Origin: Paenibacillus agri
GTDB taxonomy: Bacteria > Bacillota > Bacilli > Paenibacillales > Paenibacillaceae
Direction: 5' to 3'
NCBI RefSeq assembly: GCF_013359945.1
Contig: NZ_JABWCS010000187.1
Coordinates: 1-61,340, forward strand
DNA length: 61,340 bases
The position numbers were made by a program, and so were the translations under genes. Under the pieces are notes generated by a model. The model worked only from the letters and a program-made list of their open reading frames with translations, was not told the origin of the DNA and did no database searches. Of the stretch, positions 52,626 through 60,751 are shown one piece after another (the first letter of the stretch is position 1; every line of letters begins with the position of its first letter).

Positions 52626-53388
52626 TATAGCCTCCTATCCCCGGAGAACTTTCCTCCTTGTTCATTCTGTCAACATAGCGAACAAATACATCCTCTATTC
52701 CCTTAGCACGTTCTTGTTCTAAAAGATGGATGGGAGAGACTACGTCACCTATAATTTTCCCGTTATAGATGAATCCTATTAAATCACAGCGTTCTGCTTC
52801 ATCCATATAATGAGTAGTAATCAAAAATGAAGTCCCTTGATCTGCAAGTTCTCGAATGATCCCCCAGAACTCTCTGCGAGAAATAGGGTCAACACCTGCA
52901 GTTGGTTCATCAAGTATCATTAGCTGTGGTCGATGAATCATTGCACACCCCAGTGCCAGCCGCTGCTTCCATCCCCCTGAAAGGTGCCCTGCAATCTGTT
53001 TCTCTCTTCCTTCAAGTTTGGCCATGCTTAGCAGTTCCCTTTTCCTCACTTCACGGGCAGACTTATTCAATCCATAGATCCCGGCATAAAAATCCAGATT
53101 CTTCTCCACACTCAAATCTTCGTACAAACTAAACTTCTGTGACATATACCCTAAATTCTGACGAACAAAATCAGTATTTGTTTTTACATCTTTTCCGAGA
53201 ACCCGCAAGTTTCCAGCCGTAGGGAGCAGAACACCACACAACATACGAATTGTAGTCGACTTCCCAGACCCATTGGGGCCCAGAAAACCAAAGATTTTGT
53301 TCTTTGGAACTGAAAAGCTAATGTTATCCACCGCAGCATAACTTCCGAAATGTTTGCTTAAACCTTCCACTTCAATAGCATATTCCAT
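52618..53388 (-). CDS. ABC exporter ATP-binding protein of the TetR operon
   Basis: A 256-residue ATPase. Walker A GPNGSGKST, signature LSGGWKQRLALG, Walker B LMILDEPTAGVDP and switch H in LITTHYMDEAE. The combination Gly-Trp in the signature is common in YbhF/YhiH-type drug exporters. Nine bases after the adaptor gene, overlapping the permease. Confidence 0.93.
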   Translation of the reverse strand: MEYAIEVEGLSKHFGSYAAVDNISFSVPKNKIFGFLGPNGSGKSTTIRMLCGVLLPTAGNLRVLGKDVKTNTDFVRQNLGYMSQKFSLYEDLSVEKNLDFYAGIYGLNKSAREVRKRELLSMAKLEGREKQIAGHLSGGWKQRLALGCAMIHRPQLMILDEPTAGVDPISRREFWGIIRELADQGTSFLITTHYMDEAERCDLIGFIYNGKIIGDVVSPIHLLEQERAKGIEDVFVRYVDRMNKEESSPGIGGYNA

Positions 53389-53397
53389 AACTTCCCC

Positions 53398-54201
53398 CTA
53401 TTCCAAAGGAATAATTGCATCAGCAGTCATTCCGGGTTTTAAATTTTGTCCCTTATCGACCTGAACTATAAATTTAAATGATGAATAATCGTTGTTATTT
53501 GAATTTTTAATGTTCTCAGATGAAAAATCAGCTTCTTCCGCTATGAATGTGATAGTCCCTTGTAGTTTATCATCATTTCGTCCCTTAATTTCCAAATCTA
53601 CTTTTTGATTCAATTGAATGCGATCTAGATATGCTTGTGGGATATAGAAGCTTACTTTTCTTTCTTCGGGACCTGCTAAGATAGCAACTGCTGTTCCAAC
53701 ACTGATTATATCTCCGATTTGAACGAATCTATTTGTATACACGCCTGTTACGGTTGCAATAATCCTATGTTTCTGAAGCAGAAGATTTGCTTGATCCAAT
53801 TGAGCGGTTGCAGCATCGACGTCTGCAGTTAGTTGGGCGATTTCACTTGCGGACCCGTCATTATCATTTTGGGCCTCTTTCAATTTCTCTTTTTTACCAC
53901 GAACAATCGCTTCCTGTTGGTTTACTATTAACTGCTGCATGGAAGAATCGAGTACGAATAGCGATTCTCCCTTTTGAATCGAGTCACCTTCTTTTTTTAA
54001 CACCTCGGTAAGCGTTCCACTCACTTCACTTCTGACCGTATAATTATCACCCTCCACATTACCACTTAATCTAAGTTTAGACTCAGTAGAACAGCCAGAT
54101 ACTAGCAATGCATAGAAAATGAAGGTTGCTGTAATAAAAATTTTCGCTAACCGAGCATTCAGTATAGAAGTAATCATCATCTTCCTGCCTCTCTTGATCA
54201 T
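53398..54201 (-). CDS. HlyD-like adaptor lipoprotein
   Basis: A 267-residue adaptor with a lipobox-like VSGC (Cys37), two lipoyl/barrel half motifs flanking a coiled coil (~75-125, KEKLKEAQNDNDGSASEIAQ) and a membrane-proximal beta domain. GGGAGG eight bases before ATG 54201 supports the first ATG. In Gram-positive bacteria such lipoproteins link an ABC-2 exporter to the wall side. It follows the PEP-utilising enzyme by five bases. Confidence 0.87.
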   Translation of the reverse strand: MIKRGRKMMITSILNARLAKIFITATFIFYALLVSGCSTESKLRLSGNVEGDNYTVRSEVSGTLTEVLKKEGDSIQKGESLFVLDSSMQQLIVNQQEAIVRGKKEKLKEAQNDNDGSASEIAQLTADVDAATAQLDQANLLLQKHRIIATVTGVYTNRFVQIGDIISVGTAVAILAGPEERKVSFYIPQAYLDRIQLNQKVDLEIKGRNDDKLQGTITFIAEEADFSSENIKNSNNNDYSSFKFIVQVDKGQNLKPGMTADAIIPLE

Positions 54202-54206
54202 TGTGC

Positions 54207-56957
54207 CTACCTCCCATCATCATTATCAGATAGTATTTCAATTTCCCCGCTCATCCCGTCCATTCTTATCATTTGCCCCGTCTGCAATCGACTAGTTGCA
54301 TTTATAGCTCCTACAATTGCCGGTATTCCATATTCACGCGCAACGACAGAACCATGAGTCATCATCCCACCGACCTCCATTATCAATCCGCCTGCTATGA
54401 GGAATAGAGGTGTCCACGCAGGATCTGTCGCAGGACAAACGAGTATATCTCCAGGTGTTAGCTGAACTTCTTTAGGATCATGCATCACACACACCCTTCC
54501 CTTCACTATACCAGGTGAGACGGGATTGCCAGACAACTTCTGTGAAACCTCTCCACTTCCAAGTTGCTCATCGTAAAAAGCAGTACCGTCACTAAGCAGT
54601 AAACGCGGAATTCGTTTCCGCCGGTTCTCTTGCAAGTATCTTTCTTTTCGATCCTCAATTAGGTTTTTCCATTTATTTGTTGCTTCGGAGTTCTCGTCTT
54701 CATTTACGATTAATTGCTCCACTTCATCAATATGCAAATAAAAAATATCATCTACGGCTGCAAGCAGATCTTTCTTGGTCAACACTGTTCCAATACACAT
54801 TAAATTACTGCGAATCTTATCCAAAAAACAAATAATTGCAAACTTCGGTGTTTCACGCAACCCCCCCAACAAACGCAGGCGCTTCGAGGATATCAGAGCC
54901 AACCGTCTTTTCAGACTCCCGGACAAACCTTTTTTGAATGATGACTCCAATTCACGCTCTGCTTCTGCCGCCTTCATCACACCCATTTGATAGAGTTCAA
55001 CAGGAGAAGACTGATTATCCTTGACCTCTAGATAACTTTTTAATACATGAAATACATGTGTTGGATCCTCTGTCCATCTTTTTCGTCCAATATCAATTTC
55101 TGCAATTCCCCGCATTCCATAATTTTGAAAAAAATCCATCAGTAGCCTCTGCACCTTATTTGGTAGTCGATTATCCAAATATCGATTTGAAAGTTCAGAA
55201 TCAGTCAAGAGACGGATACATTTGTAACTTTCTTGATCCTCCTTCACAGCTAAAGCAATATTCCATAATTGAAAATCCATTTCCGAAGTAATGTTATTGG
55301 GCAGACTTCGCGTAAGATCCAAAGAAATTTGCATCCCCCGAGGCAGTGTCGAAGTAAGTCTAAGGAGCAATTGCATTGGAAGATGTCCAGACAGAGTCCC
55401 AGGTAGCAAATGGCGAAATAAGAGTTCAGGCAGAGCTGCTGAATACTCTTTTACTTGCCGTAATAGATCGATTGGCTTATCTTGATCTCGTTTGGCAATA
55501 TTGGTTAATGCTGACTCAATATGTCTCTGTAATTTATCAGGCGCGGTTTTGACAAAAATTAAATTTCTAGCTGTTTCTATCCACATTTGCCCTAGTTTCC
55601 ACAGAAAACGCGGCTTTAACAGAAGCTTTATGGCTTGTGAGGAAGAGTTCAGCCACGGGTCTCCTTCTCGAGTAATCCTATTTAGTATTGAATGAATTGT
55701 CGGGTCTAAGGAAGACATGATCGTCAATATAATTCTGCGTCCCAAGGTGTCACGCACGAGTGGGGTAATATTTACATAAAAACGTTCTGCTGCTATATAA
55801 AAGGCTCGCTGTTTCAAAGTTAGCTCTCTAAATCCTAAATATCCGGATATATTTCCGATGATATCTGATAAAATACTTTGCCCCATTGGAGTAAAGGGAG
55901 TCATAACCCCTTGCCAGGAAGCAAAGGAGAACCAAACCTGGAGTGACTTCTCCTCCTCTTTCGAGTGTTCCTTGTGGTAGGTTTGCGGGATTGGAAACAA
56001 AGAAGTTATTGAACGAGACTGAACGATATAAAAGACACCCTGATCATTTAGAGCCCACTCTACATCCTGAGGATGTTTGAAGTAATCTTGAATCCGCTCT
56101 CCTACCATGACTAATTCCATGATTTCAGAGTCGTTAAGTGTTGGTACAGATGAACCCTCTACTTCTTCAACCTCTTCAATGCCTCCTTCTGGTTTGCCAC
56201 GAATAATTAATCCTTTCTCACCCAAATACGTTGATACAATTTCTCTAGAGGATACGTCTACTACAAAATGATCCGGGTCTACCTGTCCTGAAACTAAGGA
56301 CTCTCCTAAGCCCCATGTGGCATCGATCACAATTTCCGTTCTTTTTCCCGTCAATGGATTTGCTGTAAAGAGCACTCCTGAAACCCTGCTTGGAATCATC
56401 TGTTGTACAACTACCGCCAAAGCCTGGTCTTCATGAACAACAGCATTTCTATTGCGATAATCTATCGCTCTTGCTGTCCATAGACTGCTCCAACATTGAA
56501 CAACATTAGAAAGCAAGGAATCGATCCCCGTCACATGTAAAAAGGTATCTTGTTGCCCGGCAAAAGACATATTCGGAAGGTCTTCAGATGTTGCAGAAGA
56601 TCGCACCGCAACCGGACAACAATCTCCAGCATCCGTCTGCTGATTTAGCAGCTCGTAAGCCTGCTCAACTTCTTTAATGATCTCAAGAGGAATCTCTCCA
56701 GCATCAAAAAAGGCTCTAATCTTCGCTTCAGAAGACTGCGTGTTAAAAAGCACAGTTTCATTTACTGTTAGTGCGTCGTTGATTTTCTGAGCCAACTCAT
56801 TGCTCTTTAAAAAATGCCAATAGGCATCAGTTGTAATACAAAAGCCAGGAGGGACCTGAAAATCACCTTTAATCAAACGTCCAAGATTGGCAGCTTTCCC
56901 ACCAACCAGACTTAACGCTTCATCATCGATCACATCTAAAAATTTAATGTATTTCAA
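54207..56957 (-). CDS. PEP-utilising phosphotransferase, rifampin phosphotransferase-like
   Basis: A 916-residue three-domain enzyme. ATP-grasp domain ~1-330 (VGGKAANLGRL, VRSSATSEDLPNMSFAGQQD, TWGLGESLVSG, VEWALNDQG), a helical central domain ~340-800 that would bind substrate, and a swivelling phosphohistidine domain at the C-terminus with MTHGSVVAREYG, His868. The MTHG form, instead of the TCHA of PEP synthase, is that of Rph, which inactivates rifamycins with ATP; B. subtilis YvkC is similar. Clustering with TetR and efflux genes favours a resistance or modifying role. True substrate unknown. Confidence 0.85.
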   Translation of the reverse strand: MKYIKFLDVIDDEALSLVGGKAANLGRLIKGDFQVPPGFCITTDAYWHFLKSNELAQKINDALTVNETVLFNTQSSEAKIRAFFDAGEIPLEIIKEVEQAYELLNQQTDAGDCCPVAVRSSATSEDLPNMSFAGQQDTFLHVTGIDSLLSNVVQCWSSLWTARAIDYRNRNAVVHEDQALAVVVQQMIPSRVSGVLFTANPLTGKRTEIVIDATWGLGESLVSGQVDPDHFVVDVSSREIVSTYLGEKGLIIRGKPEGGIEEVEEVEGSSVPTLNDSEIMELVMVGERIQDYFKHPQDVEWALNDQGVFYIVQSRSITSLFPIPQTYHKEHSKEEEKSLQVWFSFASWQGVMTPFTPMGQSILSDIIGNISGYLGFRELTLKQRAFYIAAERFYVNITPLVRDTLGRRIILTIMSSLDPTIHSILNRITREGDPWLNSSSQAIKLLLKPRFLWKLGQMWIETARNLIFVKTAPDKLQRHIESALTNIAKRDQDKPIDLLRQVKEYSAALPELLFRHLLPGTLSGHLPMQLLLRLTSTLPRGMQISLDLTRSLPNNITSEMDFQLWNIALAVKEDQESYKCIRLLTDSELSNRYLDNRLPNKVQRLLMDFFQNYGMRGIAEIDIGRKRWTEDPTHVFHVLKSYLEVKDNQSSPVELYQMGVMKAAEAERELESSFKKGLSGSLKRRLALISSKRLRLLGGLRETPKFAIICFLDKIRSNLMCIGTVLTKKDLLAAVDDIFYLHIDEVEQLIVNEDENSEATNKWKNLIEDRKERYLQENRRKRIPRLLLSDGTAFYDEQLGSGEVSQKLSGNPVSPGIVKGRVCVMHDPKEVQLTPGDILVCPATDPAWTPLFLIAGGLIMEVGGMMTHGSVVAREYGIPAIVGAINATSRLQTGQMIRMDGMSGEIEILSDNDDGR

Positions 56958-56982
56958 AATGCTCCCCGCTTTCCACGTTAGA

Positions 56983-57510
56983 TCACTTTACAATTCCATT
57001 GAAAAAAATATCCAGGATTCCCGCCGTACTATACGTTTGTTTCTCACCAAGTCCAACTAATCGAATCGAGGCATATGTTCCTTGTATAAGGTTTAGCAGA
57101 ACTATTGCAGCCTCTTGTGAGTTTATTGCTCTAAATATACCTTCTTCTATTCCCTGATCAATTGCTTGAGATAAGAGTGATAGGTAGCGTTCATAGATTG
57201 GTAGTAATTCCGGCTTATTCTTATTCCAAAGTGCCGGTAATTCCTGCCGCACCAACTGTATTACTGAAGATGACTCATACAAAAAAGAAATGGTTATTTC
57301 AGCGCCGACAGTTAGTCTCGCTCTAGGATCGGCTATTTCGCTTATAGATTGTGCAACTTCGTGAAATTTAAAGATAGTTTCTACCAACAGCTGTTGCACA
57401 ATAGCTTCTTTGTCTGGAAAGTAGTGATAGATTGTCGCTTTCGCCAATCCGGAATGTTCAGCAATCTCTCTTACCGAAGTTCCTTTATAACCCTTACTTT
57501 TAAAAAGCAT
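56983..57510 (-). CDS. TetR/AcrR family transcriptional regulator
   Basis: From ATG 57510 the protein has 175 residues: the DNA-binding helix-turn-helix TSVREIAEHSGLAKATIYHYF and a C-terminal ligand domain. The first helix of the TetR fold is cut short by this start. In frame upstream, FAKILEVSN would complete it, but no ATG, GTG or TTG is available; an ATA at 57549 stands nine bases after AAGGAG. The real start may be that ATA. First gene of the operon; the palindrome at 57588-57607 is its probable operator. Confidence 0.88.
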   Translation of the reverse strand: MLFKSKGYKGTSVREIAEHSGLAKATIYHYFPDKEAIVQQLLVETIFKFHEVAQSISEIADPRARLTVGAEITISFLYESSSVIQLVRQELPALWNKNKPELLPIYERYLSLLSQAIDQGIEEGIFRAINSQEAAIVLLNLIQGTYASIRLVGLGEKQTYSTAGILDIFFNGIVK

Positions 57511-57587
57511 ATTGGATACTTCTAGTATTTTAGCAAAAGAGTTATCTATGGGTTCTCACTCCTTAGGTTAAACTTGTAATCGACCGA

Positions 57588-57607
57588 CCGACCGCCCGAT
57601 CGGTCGG
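57588..57607. promoter_or_regulatory. TetR operator-like palindrome
   Basis: CCGACCG (57588-57594) and CGGTCGG (57601-57607) form an inverted repeat six bases apart, inside a longer GACC-repeated sequence. It lies between the operon promoter and its first gene. Confidence 0.7.
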
Positions 57608-57621
57608 GATGATTTATTGTT

Positions 57622-57650
57622 ATTTTATTTCCATTTTGTGCTATTGTCAA
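57622..57650 (-). promoter_or_regulatory. Sigma-A promoter of the TetR operon
   Basis: TTGACA (57645-57650), a 17-base spacer and TAAAAT (57622-57627) on the minus strand. The operator is 15-34 bases downstream of the -10, so bound TetR would block early transcription. Confidence 0.8.
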
Positions 57651-57777
57651 TATCAAAAAAGGTATTTATTGTTTTATTTAATATATATTTACAATTATTT
57701 TATTCTGTGTTAAATTTAATCCAATTTACACCATGAAATTACATATTATTCTATTAATTATTATCGGGAGGTAAAAA

Positions 57778-58776
57778 ATGAATAGTAGAAAGATCAAAAT
57801 CATGGGTACCGGAAAATATTTACCTAAAAGAAAAGTACTTTCAGAAGAGATTGATCGCAAGTTAGGTTTACCTGAAGGCTGGACAGAACAAAAGTCAGGC
57901 GTAGCTTATCGTCATTACGTGGATACTGAATCCACATCGGAAATGGGTGCAAATGCCGCCAGAGAAGCGATTAAGGATGCCGGTTTGGAACTGGAGGATA
58001 TAGACTGCATTGTATCTGCAAGCGGCACTTATGAACAACCTATCCCTTGCACAGCTGCACTCATCAAAATTAAACTCGACATGGGCAATTCCAATATCCC
58101 CTGCTTTGACATTAATTCAACATGCTTAAGCTTCGTAACTGCGCTGGACGTAGTTTCATTTCTCGTACATGAGAGGAAGTATAAAAATGTGCTGATTGTA
58201 TCCAGTGAAATTGCATCGCCAGGATTAAACTGGAAACAAAAAGAAAGCTGCATTCTCTTTGGCGATGGAGCAGCAGCAGCTATCATAAGTCGAAGCGAAG
58301 AGCATGAATCTTCTGAACTCTTAACCTCATTAACTGAAACCTATGTAGAGGGCGCCTCTTATACCGAGATTCGCGGAGGCGGAACCCGTATTCCATCAAC
58401 AGAATATAATGGAGATAATTTGGATGATTATTTATTTAATATGAATGGTCGAGCCGTCTTTAAACTTTCCTCCAAAGTCATTCATAACTTCATGAAGCGA
58501 CTTTTCGATCAGACGTCTATCAGCAAGCAAGACATACATATGGTTATACCACATCAAGCTAGTGGCTTGGCCATGCGGATCATGAGACAGAAGCTAAATT
58601 ATAAAGAAGAGAAATTTATGAATATCATTTCCACACACGGCAATGTAATTGCAGCCTCAATCCCTATGGCCCTGCATGAGTGCATCAAACAAAAACGAGT
58701 TCAAAGAGGAGAAAGATTATTGCTGATGGGTACTTCTGCTGGCCTTTCTCTCGGAGCCGTGGTTTTGGTCTATTAG
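57778..58776 (+). CDS. 3-oxoacyl-ACP synthase III homologue (FabH-like)
   Basis: A 332-residue KAS III-fold condensing enzyme. The catalytic triad is intact: Cys116 in NSTCLSF, His259 in IPHQAS and Asn289 in HGNVIAAS; LFGDGAAAAI and LMGTSAGLSLGAVVL are the usual conserved segments. GGGAGG precedes the ATG. It stands alone, divergent from the TetR operon, and not in a fatty acid gene cluster, so a specialised acyl transfer is more likely than housekeeping FabH. A BioZ-like role cannot be excluded given the nearby biotin genes, but a terminator separates them. Confidence 0.88.
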   Translation: MNSRKIKIMGTGKYLPKRKVLSEEIDRKLGLPEGWTEQKSGVAYRHYVDTESTSEMGANAAREAIKDAGLELEDIDCIVSASGTYEQPIPCTAALIKIKLDMGNSNIPCFDINSTCLSFVTALDVVSFLVHERKYKNVLIVSSEIASPGLNWKQKESCILFGDGAAAAIISRSEEHESSELLTSLTETYVEGASYTEIRGGGTRIPSTEYNGDNLDDYLFNMNGRAVFKLSSKVIHNFMKRLFDQTSISKQDIHMVIPHQASGLAMRIMRQKLNYKEEKFMNIISTHGNVIAASIPMALHECIKQKRVQRGERLLLMGTSAGLSLGAVVLVY

Positions 58777-58860
58777 TCGCTCATTTTAGCCGTAATTCCC
58801 TTCATTTTTGCACCTACACTTGCCCTTCTTATTGATATTTAATCGATTTAAACTAAAACA

Positions 58861-58893
58861 GCGTATAATTTGTGTTATACGCAGTTATTTTAG
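58861..58893 (+). terminator. Possible terminator of the KAS III gene
   Basis: GCGTATAA (58861-58868) pairs with TTATACGC (58875-58882), followed by AGTTATTTTAG. Nothing else was recognised in the 240 bases between the KAS III stop and the next terminator. Confidence 0.5.
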
Positions 58894-59017
58894 AGCCTTT
58901 TTACCCTTATTTAGCCTCAAATAACTACATCCTGTCGGAGGACAAGAACCTCTACCGATTGCCGATTTCAGTATGAGAAATCTTACGAATGCTCTTAAAA
59001 AGGGATCAAAAGCTCTT

Positions 59018-59069
59018 AAAAAAAACAGCGGGGTCTGGAACATGAAATACAATGTTCCAGACCCCGCTG
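59018..59069 (-). terminator. Strong terminator of the biotin operon
   Basis: CAGCGGGGTCTGGAACAT pairs perfectly (18 bp) with ATGTTCCAGACCCCGCTG around an 8-base loop; eight T follow on the minus strand. It lies 37 bases after bioC. Confidence 0.95.
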
Positions 59070-59106
59070 CCGTTATTGGGCTACTATTATTAGTTATAGA
59101 GCTTAT

Positions 59107-59973
59107 CTACCCTTCCGCCGATGCTTGGATCAATAGAAGATCATAACTGGCAGTAACACCTCCCTCTATGCTGAACTTCTCCTCGTATTCCTTATACATG
59201 CTGGCGAACAGCTGTCTCGAACTGAGACCACGCACATTAACAGCCTCAGAAGTGCTGGCTCCCATCGATTTTACCGAGTGTAGAAAGTCTCTTGCTGAAG
59301 CATACTTTTCCGTTTGAAGCGAGCGTTCCAATTGGATACTTGAAAATCCTGATTCCTTAAGCATGCTGTTCCATTCATCGGTTGATAGAAACCTCAGTCC
59401 GTGCCGCTGCGGTTCCAATCCATTCGCTCGATAAGCTCCATTAAAAGCTTCATGCATCTCGCAGAATGTGTCAGGCCCGAATGTCGTGAATATCAGCAAA
59501 CCTCCAGGACGCAGCATCCGCCGAAGGTGACCAAGTGTTCGCCCAGGATTACTCAGCCATTGAAAGCAGGCGTTGGAGACGATGAGATCAAACGAGGCTG
59601 CCTTAGCATCGGGCGCCCACATTTCAATATCAGCATGAAGAAAATGTAAAGAGCCCGAATTCATTTTTCTGATGCCATTAAAGTTCGCTTCGTCTGATAG
59701 GACACGTTGCTTAGCCAGTTTGATCATCGCGGGCGCAATATCAAGGGCAGTAATATTCGCACTCGGCCATTCATTTACTATAATCTCGGTCAGCGCTCCC
59801 GTGCCGCAGCCGATTTCAAGAATGTCGGGCCCGGAGATGTTGCTTTTGTTCATCAACCCTAAGAAAGATTTTGCAAGCCGATCTGACATCAAACACTGAA
59901 TTTGAGCGTGAGCATCATACGAATTTGCATTACGGTTAAATTGACGCCCAATGTCACTTATCCTGCTGCTCAT
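59107..59973 (-). CDS. bioC: Malonyl-ACP O-methyltransferase
   Basis: SAM-dependent methylation of malonyl-ACP (or -CoA), which disguises it as a fatty acid primer for pimelate synthesis. RQFNRNANSYDAHA is the BioC N-terminal signature, ILEIGCGTGALTE motif I, and DLIVSNACFQWL motif II. 288 residues. It overlaps the hydrolase gene by 20 bases, which fits its place after the BioH-like partner. Confidence 0.9.
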   Translation of the reverse strand: MSSRISDIGRQFNRNANSYDAHAQIQCLMSDRLAKSFLGLMNKSNISGPDILEIGCGTGALTEIIVNEWPSANITALDIAPAMIKLAKQRVLSDEANFNGIRKMNSGSLHFLHADIEMWAPDAKAASFDLIVSNACFQWLSNPGRTLGHLRRMLRPGGLLIFTTFGPDTFCEMHEAFNGAYRANGLEPQRHGLRFLSTDEWNSMLKESGFSSIQLERSLQTEKYASARDFLHSVKSMGASTSEAVNVRGLSSRQLFASMYKEYEEKFSIEGGVTASYDLLLIQASAEG

Positions 59974-60751
59974 GCCACCATCTCCTCAGCTCATTAGCTA
60001 TTTGCTCTTCCCTTCCCAAGAACGGGGCATGCCCGCTGGCAGGTATCGTGAGTAATTTTGCTTTTGGTAACTGGGCCATCAGCTCCGATGCAGCGCCGTA
60101 AGGACAAATACGATCCTCCGTCCCGTGCACAAGAAATAACGGACAAGTGATGCTCTTCACTTGAGACAGGCATTCCACGCTTCGCAAGATTTGAAGACCT
60201 GCGATTAGCGCTGAGGTTGTCCAGCTACCGATTGGGGGAAGGCTTATGCCAAGAGCGGCCTCCCATTCTGCTTCCGTAAATATGAGCTGCCGGAATTTTT
60301 CTTCAACATCTTGTCGGTTCTGTGTAAGCCCTGTAATCATCTTCCTAACATATATCTCTGCCCAACCGAGGTCGGACTCCTCTTTCGATCTAGTAAATTG
60401 AGCAGTTGCCCCGAACAACACAAGACCATCAGCAAATCCTTTAATCGCTAGTCTCAGTGCCAGTAAACTTCCGAGAGACCATCCTCCGATTAACAGCGGA
60501 CCGTGAAAATCCCTTCTCCTACAAGCTTCGCCATCCAAATAAAGAAGATTTTTCACTACTGTTTCTGTCAAGAGCAGCATTTCCTCCGGGGAATCAGCAT
60601 CACTGTAATCTACAGAAATGTGATGGAAATCCGGAAGTAACTCACGAGTCCGATCGAAAATATCATCCGATATACTCCATCCGCACAACCATAATATAGT
60701 GCCACTTGTCTTTGGCTGAGCCTCCATTGAAATATCATCCAATCCAATCAT
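59954..60751 (-). CDS. Alpha/beta hydrolase, probable BioH-type esterase
   Basis: A 265-residue hydrolase. Nucleophile Ser in GGWSLGSLL, Asp in HGTEDRICPYG and His in ASGHAPFLG give the triad. Between bioF and bioC, with ATGA-type overlap to bioF, it is well placed to cleave pimeloyl-ACP methyl ester and end BioC-primed elongation. The sequence is not close enough to call it BioH proper, so the role is from context. Confidence 0.82.
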   Translation of the reverse strand: MIGLDDISMEAQPKTSGTILWLCGWSISDDIFDRTRELLPDFHHISVDYSDADSPEEMLLLTETVVKNLLYLDGEACRRRDFHGPLLIGGWSLGSLLALRLAIKGFADGLVLFGATAQFTRSKEESDLGWAEIYVRKMITGLTQNRQDVEEKFRQLIFTEAEWEAALGISLPPIGSWTTSALIAGLQILRSVECLSQVKSITCPLFLVHGTEDRICPYGAASELMAQLPKAKLLTIPASGHAPFLGREEQIANELRRWWHEQQDK

